From a bacterium (GTDB lineage Bacteria > Patescibacteriota > JAUYIX01), in assembly GCA_030688115.1 (NCBI GenBank), contig JAUYIX010000022.1, forward strand, positions 1 through 23,998: a stretch of DNA of 23,998 nt. The letters run 5' to 3'. Shown here piece after piece: positions 14,343-21,247 of this stretch. How positions within the stretch are numbered: the first letter of the stretch is position 1; each line of letters begins with the position of its first letter. The position numbers and the translations under genes were made by a program. The notes beneath the pieces were generated by a model. The model did not search any database and was not told the origin of the DNA. It was given only the letters and a program-made list of their open reading frames with translations.

Positions 14343-14509
14343 ATCGCCCAGTGGTTAGCTCCTTGTGGACAACCTGATCACCCCTGAGATCCTCATCGTT
14401 GTCCGCAATAGTAGTTCAGTGGTGTTGCTAAAAGTTTGGCTTACTTTGGCGACAACTTTAGGGGCAGTTATCCCTTGACATGGGCCTTTTTTGCTGTTAT
14501 TATGTCTGG
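14343..14509. other. Non-coding region with an 11-bp inverted repeat
   Basis: TTGTGGACAAC (14363-14373) and GTTGTCCGCAA (14398-14408) pair over 11 bp with one G-U, with a 24-nt loop, starting 20 bases after the upstream stop. A second bulged inverted repeat (CTAAAAGTT near 14429 with AACTTTAG near 14455) follows. There is no T-run, so termination is uncertain. No CDS seen. Confidence 0.5.
14475..14503 (+). promoter_or_regulatory. Near-consensus promoter of the candidate ncRNA
   Basis: TTGACA (14475-14480), exactly 17 bp, TATTAT (14498-14503), with TGT just upstream of the -10 as an extended -10. It is the strongest promoter in the window and is not followed by a convincing coding start. Confidence 0.8.
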
Positions 14510-14670
14510 CAGAGGTAGTAACGAGAGCAGTTCTTTACATTCTTCATCCCACAACTATTCGGATTTTGAGCAGTCGGGAGACCGAGACCTCAGCCCAAGT
14601 CGCTGAAGCATTAGCCCGCGCCGCTGACGCGTCCTCCCATGTGGTTCAGTCAAAAAATATGCGCACTTGT

Positions 14671-14711
14671 AGCACGCAAAGTGCCAAACGCAGCACGCAA
14701 TGTGCAAATGC
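14671..14711 (+). repeat. Tandem 21-bp repeat inside the candidate ncRNA
   Basis: AGCACGCAA occurs at 14671 and again at 14692, each followed by a GTGC and an A-rich stretch, so two diverged 21-base units lie head to tail. Each GCAC can pair with a following GTGC. Confidence 0.55.
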
Positions 14712-15059
14712 GGCACTGACTGAACACAAATGTGATTCAACCTGTTGAGGTTTGGATCTCCCTAGACTGTTCGATAGGGTGTCGATCACACCCGCTCCAA
14801 ATAAAAACAAAATTGCAGATGGGTAAAACTCAAACGCAAATGAATTTTCGCCAGTGCCAAAAAAGCTCCGGCGACAAGAATGGTTGCCGGGATAAATCGA
14901 GTCAACACGACGATCGTTAGGTGTTTCAACTCGTATTCTGGTTTAGTTGTGTACTTATTGTCACGGTCTTCCGAGAGTATCAGGCAAAGCTTAAAATGCT
15001 TTGATGCTGGTAACCTCAGATGACCGTGGCGAGAGTCGGTTAAATCAGCCTTCGTACTA

Positions 15060-15113
15060 GAGGGCGCGCCATGAATTTACTTACTCAGGGTTGTCGCCCT
15101 CTTTTCCTTTTTT
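15060..15113 (+). terminator. Terminator of the candidate ncRNA
   Basis: GAGGGCG (15060-15066) and CGCCCTC (15095-15101) form a 7-bp stem with a 28-nt loop, followed at once by TTTTCCTTTTTT. The large loop is unusual for a terminator and may itself be part of the RNA structure. Confidence 0.65.
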
Positions 15114-15128
15114 ATAGAGTATTTTAGA

Positions 15129-15551
15129 GTGAGCTCGGCCTCACAAGAGGTTCTACCAATTAAGACCATGACCATGGACAAAGCATTTAGTGCACAAGCC
15201 AAGCAACAACTCGAGGAGGAGCAAGCAAAACTCAAGGAGCAGTTAGGTAAGATCGCAACCAAGGATCCCAAGGTTGCCGGTGACTACGACGCTAAATTTC
15301 CTCAGTATACGGATACGACCGAGACCGAGTCGGGAGATTTTGATGACAGCGCACATGAGGTTCAGGATTATGCCGACGCTATTGGAGTGGAGAATACACT
15401 GGAGCTGCGGCTGCAAAAAGTAGAGCAGGCGCTTGGGCGGATCGAGTCCGGTAGCTATGGAGTTTGCAGCAACTGTAAGGCTGAGCAATCCAAAGAGCGA
15501 CTTGAGGCTGACTTTGCGGCCGACACCTGTCCCGACTGTGCCGGCGCGTAG
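15129..15551 (+). CDS. DksA/TraR-type C4 zinc-finger protein
   Basis: The family binds the secondary channel of RNA polymerase, often with ppGpp, to adjust transcription. The 140-aa product has a coiled-coil region (about 17-45), an acidic middle (TDTTETESGDFDD), a second helix EVQDYADAIGVENTLELRLQKVEQALGRIESGSYGVC (77-113) and a C4 zinc finger with C113, C116, C134 and C137. The start is uncertain: GTG at 15129 sits near a possible -10 (TATAGA, 15113-15118), while ATGs at 15168 and 15174 would give shorter proteins that still keep all domains. The lspA gene starts inside its 3' end. Confidence 0.85.
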   Translation: MSSASQEVLPIKTMTMDKAFSAQAKQQLEEEQAKLKEQLGKIATKDPKVAGDYDAKFPQYTDTTETESGDFDDSAHEVQDYADAIGVENTLELRLQKVEQALGRIESGSYGVCSNCKAEQSKERLEADFAADTCPDCAGA

Positions 15552-16005
15552 TCGACGCTATTGGAGTGCCGTCGGGCTGACGTTTGGCGTTATCGGGATA
15601 GATCAGATTAGTAAGTGGCTGATCCAGCGCTGTTGCGAGCGACTGGTGATAATAAATCCGGCGGTAGCCTTTAGTTTGCCGGTTCCGCTTTGGGGTGTAC
15701 TCGTTGCATTTATCGTCTTGCTGGGGGTGCTTGTTTTTGCCTGGCGCAGTTGGCCCGAGACAAAACCAATCTCGCGGGCCTGGGCCACCGGGTTACTTGC
15801 GGGTGGCGCACTCTCAAACCTTATCGATCGCTTTGTGTTTGGGGGTGTCCGAGACTTTATTGATCTGCGTGTTTGGCCGATGTTCAACCTGGCGGATCTG
15901 GCGCTATCCCTTGGCGTGATACTGCTGCTTTGGTACGCTTTTAGACCTTCTCGCACTTCCCATGCAACACAAGGAGACCAACCCCGCCCTCGAGGCACAC
16001 ATTGA
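15538..16005 (+). CDS. lspA: Lipoprotein signal peptidase (signal peptidase II)
   Basis: LspA is an inner-membrane aspartyl protease that removes the signal peptide from diacylglyceryl-modified prolipoproteins. The 155-aa product has four hydrophobic segments, IDQISKWLIQ after the first (21-30), NPAVAFSLP (40-48), and the catalytic region GGALSNLIDRFVFGGVRDFIDLR (89-111) and FNLADLALSLG (116-126), with catalytic Asp at 97 and 120. The longer open frame from 15433 lies inside the dksA-like gene. GTG at 15538 is chosen because it sits a few bases before the stop of that gene, giving a 14-bp overlap and normal LspA length. Stop is TGA. Confidence 0.92.
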   Translation: MPARSRRYWSAVGLTFGVIGIDQISKWLIQRCCERLVIINPAVAFSLPVPLWGVLVAFIVLLGVLVFAWRSWPETKPISRAWATGLLAGGALSNLIDRFVFGGVRDFIDLRVWPMFNLADLALSLGVILLLWYAFRPSRTSHATQGDQPRPRGTH

Positions 16006-16129
16006 ACAGGTTTTTGCGACTCAGCAGACTGAGAATCGTCTTGCTGTGAGTGGTCCAAAAGTGCCGGACCCGGATGCGGCGCGCAAGGCAGTCATCAACA
16101 GATTGCTCGACGATACGCTCCTGGACTAA
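15962..16129 (+). CDS. Hypothetical small acidic protein, 55 aa
   Basis: The ATG at 15962 lies inside the end of lspA (44-bp overlap) and the frame runs on to TAA at 16127-16129, filling most of the gap before comM. The product is polar, helical and rich in Ala, Asp, Glu and Gln, with a C-terminal DPDAARKAVINRLLDDTLLD. No membrane segment and no known family. Composition looks protein-like, but the Shine-Dalgarno sequence is not clear and a chance frame cannot be ruled out. Confidence 0.45.
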   Translation: MQHKETNPALEAHIEQVFATQQTENRLAVSGPKVPDPDAARKAVINRLLDDTLLD

Positions 16130-16164
16130 TCTTTTGTTAAGGATTGGTGTGCTTTGCTAGGCGT

Positions 16165-17760
16165 ATGCCCAGCAAAGTAACAACTATTACCTTAGAGGGA
16201 TTGGCCCCGCGCCCTGTGATTGTCGAGGCAAAGATTCAGCGTGGACTGCCGGCAACGCACTTGGTCGGATTGCCCGATGCGGCGGTGCGCGAGTCAATCG
16301 AGCGGGTCAGGGCGGCGCTGGCCAGTTGCGGCCAGGCTTTTCCGCGTGGTCGCTTGACCGTCTCGTTGGCGCCGGCTGAGCTCAAAAAAGCGGGCGCTCA
16401 TTTTGATCTCGTGATTGGTCTGGCTATTTTGGCAGAACAAGGTCAACTCCCGCACTTATCGCGGCAAGATGGTTTTTTGGGGCAGCTCGGGCTGGATGGG
16501 TCGGTCCGCTCCGTAAAAGGGGTTTTGCCGCTGGCGTTGGGCTTGATGCGGCGTGATGTGCGTCGGGTTTTTGTCTCGGTTGAGGATGCGCAACTGTTAC
16601 GAAACATTCCCGGGCTTGAGATCGTCCAGGTCGCGACATTTGATCAGGTCGTACAGATGCTGCAAACCGGTAGAGTCGCCGGAGCGGCCGGATCTGGCCG
16701 CCCGAGTACGCGGCCGGCACCATCACTCGAGCAGAGTCATCCCGAGGCTACCCAAGCGCTTGGCTCGACTCAGGACACGACCTTTGATGAGATTGTGGGG
16801 CTGGAGCACGCCAAACGAGCCGTTACGATCGCGGCAGCCGGCGGCCACAACATGTTGCTGGTGGGACCGCCCGGTACGGGTAAAACCATGTTGGCGCGCT
16901 GCTTGCGCTCCCTTTTGCCGGCACTCTCATCATCGCAGCAGCAGGAGGTTAACGCGATTTGGAGTTCTGCCGGGCTGTTGACGCGCTGGATCACGCACCC
17001 GGTCTTGCGGACTCCTCATCACGTATCCTCCGCCGCCAGTATTTTGGGTGGCGGGGCGGCCTTGCAGCCGGGCGATGTCTCATTGGCGCATCAGGGTGTG
17101 CTTTTTTTGGACGAACTCCCGGAGTTCCATCGCGACGTTATTGAGCAGCTGCGACAGCCGATCGAGGAGGGGCAGGTGCGGTTGGCGCGGGCGGGCTCGC
17201 GCGTTGAGTTTCCGGCGCGCTTTATCTTGATTGCCGCTGCTAATCCCTGTCCTTGCGGGTATGCCGGTGATGAGTTGCGGGCCTGCAGTTGCACTCCCTC
17301 GGTGATTGAACGCTACCAGCGCAAACTATCGGGCCCATTGTTGGATCGGATTGATTTAGTGGTGCGAGTGCCGCGGAGCTCTTTGTCGCACGCAAGTATC
17401 GGTATGCCGCGTGTTCCTAAAGAGCACGCGGCTGCCACGCAACACGTGGCGCGGGCGCGTCGGCGTCAGGCCCGGCGTTTTGGCAATGAGCCCGGTGGTC
17501 TTGAGGGGAGCCCGCATAAGGGCGACCGCGGTGTTAATTGCAACGCCGACGCGCCCGGCGCTACTGCACGTGCGATGGTTAAGCTCGACCCTCAGGCGCG
17601 CGGTCTACTCGAGCACGCCGAGCGTAAGCTGGGGCTATCACCTCGTGGATTTATCAGGATCTTGCGCGTGGCGCGCACCATCGCTGATATAGCAGATCGC
17701 GAGGGGGTCACGCTCGACGATGTAACCGAGGCGCTCCAGTTTAGGCACGTAACACTTTAA
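16165..17760 (+). CDS. comM: ComM / YifB-type Mg-chelatase-like AAA+ ATPase
   Basis: ComM is a hexameric branch-migration helicase that helps integrate incoming DNA during natural transformation. The 531-aa product has the N-terminal ChlI-type domain (KVTTITLEGLAPRPVIVEA, VGLPDAAVRESIERVRAAL), Walker A VGPPGTGKTM (233-242), Walker B VLFLDELPEF (312-321), the family motif NPCPCGY followed by a CSC (360-376), an arginine-rich sensor region PLLDRIDLVVRVP, and the C-terminal ComM domain RGFIRILRVARTIADI. ATG at 16165 is preferred over an upstream TTG at 16144 and GTG at 16147. It suggests that this lineage takes up DNA. Confidence 0.92.
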   Translation: MPSKVTTITLEGLAPRPVIVEAKIQRGLPATHLVGLPDAAVRESIERVRAALASCGQAFPRGRLTVSLAPAELKKAGAHFDLVIGLAILAEQGQLPHLSRQDGFLGQLGLDGSVRSVKGVLPLALGLMRRDVRRVFVSVEDAQLLRNIPGLEIVQVATFDQVVQMLQTGRVAGAAGSGRPSTRPAPSLEQSHPEATQALGSTQDTTFDEIVGLEHAKRAVTIAAAGGHNMLLVGPPGTGKTMLARCLRSLLPALSSSQQQEVNAIWSSAGLLTRWITHPVLRTPHHVSSAASILGGGAALQPGDVSLAHQGVLFLDELPEFHRDVIEQLRQPIEEGQVRLARAGSRVEFPARFILIAAANPCPCGYAGDELRACSCTPSVIERYQRKLSGPLLDRIDLVVRVPRSSLSHASIGMPRVPKEHAAATQHVARARRRQARRFGNEPGGLEGSPHKGDRGVNCNADAPGATARAMVKLDPQARGLLEHAERKLGLSPRGFIRILRVARTIADIADREGVTLDDVTEALQFRHVTL

Positions 17761-17815
17761 CTCAAGTGTCCTAATTCATTAAGGAATTAACATACTGATG
17801 CGATCGAGTAAACGA

Positions 17816-19153
17816 TTAGCGCAGCGTGTGCATGAGCATTGGTAGCGCTAAATGTTTACGTGTTGTCTCTCCCTTGATCCGTGCCTGCTTGCGCGCCGGT
17901 ATATCTCCGCGATCCAGTACGTGCTGAGGAGTCTTATGTGCCGCTGAGCTGCCGACTAAATGCACGCAGTGTTTGCCCCATTTGGCAGCCAGTTGATCAA
18001 TCGCCGTGTAGATGCGCTCGAGTTTAGCCACCCGTAGAGGCGGCTCAAACAATGACTGCTGCCTTGTCGCAGCTGAGGCTAGCCCGGTCAAAACCACACC
18101 CGTAGCGCGGTAGGACGCTCCCGACCGGTAGATTTTACTAAAAAGCTCGCGCGTAAGAGCGCTCATATCGTGCGGAAAAGCTGAGGGACGAGTTAGTCGG
18201 GCCTCGACCCCGCCACCACTAAAATCTTGCGTGCGTAGATACAAGATCAAGCCGCGCGCCGCCAGTCCGTGGCGGCGCGCTTTTATACAAGCGTTCTCCA
18301 AGTTTTTTAGTAGCTGTGCAAAGACGTAGTCCGGGTTATTTGAGGGCGGGGTAAAGGTTTTGGTTTTACCGATTGTGGCGTAGGTAGACTTTTCTTGGGT
18401 CTCAATCGCAAAGACCGCCTGACCGTTTAGCTCATGCCAGAGCTCGATGTGCGGTTTAGTAAAATGGTTTTTGATGTAATTGATCGGTTTTTGTGCCAGA
18501 TCCAAAGCGGTCCGGATCCCCAAGGTGGCGCAGTAGGCTGCGGTGTTGGGACCGATGCCCCAGATCTTGTCGACCGTAAGTTCTGCCAAAAAATGGTGGA
18601 TCTCACGACCCGGGATTGGGGTGAACCCCGCCGGTTTTTTGTGCTTGGACCCGATTTTAGCCAGCACCTTGGAGAGACTGAGTCCAACCGAGACGGTAAT
18701 GCCGAGTTCTTGCTCGGTAGCTTGTTTGATTTGCAGCGCGATGGTTGGGTACGAGGCATGATAGAGACGACGCAACCCGGTTATCTCGACAAACGCCTCG
18801 TCAATCGAGTACTCCTCGACCAGTGGGGTAAAGCGGCGGATGATGGTAAACATGCGCTTGCTAAACAGCGAGTAGGTCTCATAATCCGAGGGCAAAATAA
18901 TCGCGTCCGGGCAAAGTTTTTTAACCTCCCACAAAGGTACGCCGCGAGTGACCCCGCGCGCCTTGGCCTCGTAACTGGCTGCTGCTACGATGCCGCGCTC
19001 TTTGCCGGTGACGACCGGCTTACCGCGATACTCGGGATGGAGCGCCTGCTCGCAAGAGGCAAAAAAAGCATCACAATCAATGTGTAGGATAGCGCGCGGC
19101 CATGAGTGAACAAGCAAGGGCGCGTCCTTGGAAGGGGCAGAGGTGTTGGGCAT
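17816..19153 (-). CDS. dinB: Y-family DNA polymerase (DinB / Pol IV type)
   Basis: Y-family polymerases copy past DNA lesions with low fidelity. The 445-aa product shows the catalytic HIDCDAFFASCE (24-35, D26), EEYSIDEAF (113-121, D118 and E119), the palm LGITVSVGLSLSKVLAKIGSKHKKP (150-174), and the helix-hairpin-helix thumb IWGIGPNTA (198-206). The little-finger domain follows, then QQSLF at 365-369, which matches the beta-clamp binding motif. The length is somewhat over the usual DinB size. It lies 31 bases downstream of lexA on the same strand, so it is very likely part of a LexA-controlled SOS operon. An UmuC-like name is an alternative. Confidence 0.92.
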   Translation of the reverse strand: MPNTSAPSKDAPLLVHSWPRAILHIDCDAFFASCEQALHPEYRGKPVVTGKERGIVAAASYEAKARGVTRGVPLWEVKKLCPDAIILPSDYETYSLFSKRMFTIIRRFTPLVEEYSIDEAFVEITGLRRLYHASYPTIALQIKQATEQELGITVSVGLSLSKVLAKIGSKHKKPAGFTPIPGREIHHFLAELTVDKIWGIGPNTAAYCATLGIRTALDLAQKPINYIKNHFTKPHIELWHELNGQAVFAIETQEKSTYATIGKTKTFTPPSNNPDYVFAQLLKNLENACIKARRHGLAARGLILYLRTQDFSGGGVEARLTRPSAFPHDMSALTRELFSKIYRSGASYRATGVVLTGLASAATRQQSLFEPPLRVAKLERIYTAIDQLAAKWGKHCVHLVGSSAAHKTPQHVLDRGDIPARKQARIKGETTRKHLALPMLMHTLR

Positions 19154-19184
19154 ATGAGTTTAAAAATATATCGGAGGCGATAAT

Positions 19185-19769
19185 TTATCGGTGGTACTTA
19201 CGGATAACGGCGGTAACAACCCCGGCAACGCGCAACTCCTCTTTAGGGACTAGTGTTTTAAAACGGCGATTAGCGGGTTGCAGCACAATGTCCCGACCGC
19301 GTTTTTCGTAAAACTTGATCGTCCAGTCGTGATCGATCTCAGCCACCACTACGTCGCCGTGCTTGGGTAATCGACTGCGATCCAGGATGACCGTATCGCC
19401 CGGGTGGATTCCGGCGTCGATCATCGAGTCGCCCGAGACGGTAAGCATAAAGCTGGACTGCTTGTTGGTAATCAACCAGTCGTCTAATGAGATCGTGTCG
19501 ACCATCTCCTCCTCGGCGGGGGAGGGCCAGCCGGCCTCGACCGTACCGAGCACCTTGAGCGCAAACAGCTTGTCTCCCGGTCGTAGTCGGCCGCCCGTAT
19601 CAGCCCGTAGAACTCCCTGCTCGCACCAGCGCCGAATCCAATACTGTGCCGCGTTTTTGGACTTAAACCCACACAGGCGCGCCAGCTCGGCCCGACTGGG
19701 CAGGCGTCGGTTGCGCCAATAAAACCGTTTGAGGGTATTGAGGTGGGAGTGAGGTTGGGAGTTAGGCAT
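19185..19769 (-). CDS. lexA: LexA repressor (S24 autoprotease)
   Basis: LexA represses SOS genes and cleaves itself when RecA filaments form. The 194-aa product has an N-terminal winged-helix domain (about 9-60, with the recognition region LPSRAELARLCGFKSKNAAQYWIRRW), a linker with the Ala79-Gly80 cleavage site (TVEAGWP), and an S24 peptidase domain with S115 (VSGDSMIDAG) and K152 (WTIKFYE), at the usual spacing. The ATG at 19769 is chosen over an upstream TTG at 19808, because the upstream segment contains the -10, the -35 and a perfect palindrome. It forms an operon with dinB. Confidence 0.92.
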   Translation of the reverse strand: MPNSQPHSHLNTLKRFYWRNRRLPSRAELARLCGFKSKNAAQYWIRRWCEQGVLRADTGGRLRPGDKLFALKVLGTVEAGWPSPAEEEMVDTISLDDWLITNKQSSFMLTVSGDSMIDAGIHPGDTVILDRSRLPKHGDVVVAEIDHDWTIKFYEKRGRDIVLQPANRRFKTLVPKEELRVAGVVTAVIRKYHR

Positions 19770-19778
19770 GCGATAATC

Positions 19779-19808
19779 AGTATACTGTACGACCGTACAA
19801 TAAGGCAA
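19779..19808 (-). promoter_or_regulatory. lexA promoter with candidate LexA operator
   Basis: Minus strand: TTGCCT (19808-19803), an 18-bp spacer, TATACT (19784-19779). The spacer holds the perfect palindrome TGTACG-N2-CGTACA (19786-19799), ideally placed to block RNA polymerase. The ATG begins nine bases after the -10, so the mRNA is nearly leaderless. Autorepression by LexA is inferred. Confidence 0.7.
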
Positions 19809-19828
19809 ATATTACGCTTGATGCCGCT

Positions 19829-19973
19829 GCCGGCAAGTTCGGGCGGGCGCGCTGTGGCGGCGGGATCGACATGATCCTCCGCAGCCGCAGTCAGAGTGTC
19901 GTCATAGTCTGCGGCGAGGACCAGGATCGTGGAGAGCCCGCCGCCATCACAAAACAGCCCGCCCGGACACGGC
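19829..19973. repeat. Large imperfect inverted repeat, candidate structured RNA
   Basis: Helices nest symmetrically: GCCG/CGGC (19829-19832 with 19970-19973), CGGGCGGGC/GCCCGCCCG (19840-19848 with 19957-19965), GGCGGCGGG/CCCGCCGCC (19856-19864 with 19937-19945), TCCTC/GAGGA (19875-19879 with 19916-19920) and GCCGCAG/CTGCGGC (19884-19890 with 19909-19915), apical loop of 18 nt. The long rod with a central internal loop resembles a 6S-RNA outline in shape only. A possible minus-strand promoter (TTGTGA, 17 bp, TAAATA) overlaps the end of the M23 gene. No protein-like frame of useful length is present. Confidence 0.5.
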
Positions 19974-20000
19974 CAGGTTCTGCCTAAAAAAGTTTAGTAT

Positions 20001-21239
20001 TTACAGATAGTTGAGCGGGTTCACAAAGGATCCGTTGATCATGATCTCAAAGTGGAGGTGCGGTCCGGTGCTAAAACCGGTAGAACCCTCATCGGCGATG
20101 TACTGTCCCCGCGAGACTTGCTGCCCAACGTTGACGTGGATGCCGCCCTCTTTGATGTGAGCGTAGCGAGTCGTAAAACCATTACCGTGACTGATCACGA
20201 TATTGTACCCGTAGCCACCCGCCCAGCCGGCTTCGATGACGGTTCCACCATCGGCGGCAGAGAGGGCCGAACCATACGGGCAGGCTATATCAATCCCGGT
20301 ATGCCAACCATAATATTGAGAGATATAGCTACAAGCGGATGGCCAAGCAAAGCTGCCAGTGGCGCTGGTGTCGCCCGAGGATTGGCTGATCGAGCCAAAG
20401 CCGGAGTTGCCCGAGTTTGAGGCCAGTGATACACCGACGGCCGGGGCCGGTTTAGGAGGTGCCGGCTTGATACCGCCGGGAACAATCAGCTCCTGGTCAA
20501 TCTTGATCGCGGTCTCGCTGGTCAGATTATTAAAGCTCAAGATCTTGTCGACCGAGGCCTGATATTTTTTAGCAATCTCGCTGAGTGTGTCGCCATCGGC
20601 AACCTTGTGCGTGACTCCGCTCACCGGCAAAATCTTGAGGGCATCGCCGCCGGTAATGGTGGATGTGTCGGTCAGGCCATTGGCCCAGAGCAGTGTGCGT
20701 AAGCTGATACCAAAGTCCTCGGCAATCGTAGAGAGCGTGTCTCCACTTTGGACGGTGTAAGAGAGTACACCCTCGCGCGGTCGATCAGCTATGGTCGTTA
20801 GCGAGATTGATTGGTCGGCTAAAGCCGTTCCGTTTGTAATAGCCAGGTTTTGATCGCGGTTTAAAAGGCCCAGCGTGTCGGATCCCGAGGAGGCTAGTGC
20901 CAACGAGGGGAGCGAGATCCCGGCCGAGAGATAATTTTCGCCGCCCTTACCACGCTGTAAGGTCTCAAGTCCCTCGGTAATCAGGCCGCCGTTGCTGCCA
21001 ATCTCAAAGTAACGCGCCAGCCGGTCGTGACCTTTATATGCGGTCTCCAGCGTAGTAGCACGAACATTCTGGAAAGCGACCGCTCCGGCAATAATCAGCA
21101 AAACTCCGTAGATGGCAAAGCGAGCGGGGACGCGCATCCTAAATTGCCAGACACGCTGTCGCAAGGCATGCACCTGTCCGAGTATGCGGTTATGGGTTTG
21201 GGGTAGTGTCTGCATCCTGGCTCGAGTGAGCGGGGTCAC
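20001..21239 (-). CDS. Membrane-anchored LysM-M23 peptidoglycan endopeptidase
   Basis: The 412-aa product has a basic N-terminus, one membrane anchor (about 40-57, FAIYGVLLIIAGAVAF), two LysM domains (YTVQSGDTLSTIAEDFGISLRTLL at about 161-184 and HKVADGDTLSEIAKKYQASVDKIL at about 211-234), a Pro-rich linker, and a C-terminal M23 metallopeptidase with zinc ligands H313 and D317 (GWHTGIDIA) and H394/H396 (GPHLHFEI). LysM domains bind glycan strands and M23 enzymes cut peptide cross-links, so a role in wall remodelling or division is likely. GTG at 21239 lies eight bases after the CHAP gene stop. An in-frame ATG at 21215 is an alternative. It is translated from the same transcript as the CHAP gene. 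Confidence 0.92.
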   Translation of the reverse strand: MTPLTRARMQTLPQTHNRILGQVHALRQRVWQFRMRVPARFAIYGVLLIIAGAVAFQNVRATTLETAYKGHDRLARYFEIGSNGGLITEGLETLQRGKGGENYLSAGISLPSLALASSGSDTLGLLNRDQNLAITNGTALADQSISLTTIADRPREGVLSYTVQSGDTLSTIAEDFGISLRTLLWANGLTDTSTITGGDALKILPVSGVTHKVADGDTLSEIAKKYQASVDKILSFNNLTSETAIKIDQELIVPGGIKPAPPKPAPAVGVSLASNSGNSGFGSISQSSGDTSATGSFAWPSACSYISQYYGWHTGIDIACPYGSALSAADGGTVIEAGWAGGYGYNIVISHGNGFTTRYAHIKEGGIHVNVGQQVSRGQYIADEGSTGFSTGPHLHFEIMINGSFVNPLNYL

Positions 21240-21247
21240 GGACGCAG

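Larger units (their letters stand above)
14510..15113 (+). ncRNA. Candidate large structured non-coding RNA, about 600 nt
   Basis: The stretch between the strong promoter and a terminator has no protein-like frame but many stable helices. TGTG/CACA plus TTCAGTCA/TGACTGAA (14640-14652 with 14717-14728, one bulge) encloses two smaller hairpins. AACCT/AGGTT is at 14739-14752. CCGGCGAC/GTTGCCGG is at 14868-14890. GTCACGGTC/GACCGTGGC (14960-14968 with 15022-15030) encloses nested GAG/CTC, CAG/CTG and CAAAGC/GCTTTG helices. GAGGGCG/CGCCCTC is at 15060-15101 with a T-run. The core motifs I would expect for RNase P RNA, tmRNA or SRP RNA are not visible, so the family is unknown. Confidence 0.6.

Noticed and set aside
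14363..14373. DnaA box and replication origin
   Set aside because: A single near-match with a mismatch, no cluster of boxes, and no dnaA, dnaN or AT-rich unwinding element nearby.
14491..14748. 85-aa open frame in the dinG-dksA gap
   Set aside because: Its TTG start lies inside the -10 spacer of the promoter. The product is a low-complexity Ser/Thr/Cys mixture, and the DNA is better explained by RNA helices.
14510..15113. RNase P RNA, tmRNA or SRP RNA
   Set aside because: I saw none of the conserved core motifs (P4 strands of RNase P, GGTTTCGAC region and CCA end of tmRNA, GGAA apical loop of SRP). A T-arm-like GGGTG/CACCC at 14777-14793 lacks a fitting acceptor stem.
19871..19984. 37-aa frame starting at an ATG inside the large inverted repeat
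   Set aside because: It is made entirely from the palindromic sequence, has no ribosome-binding site, and has a biased Arg/Pro composition.
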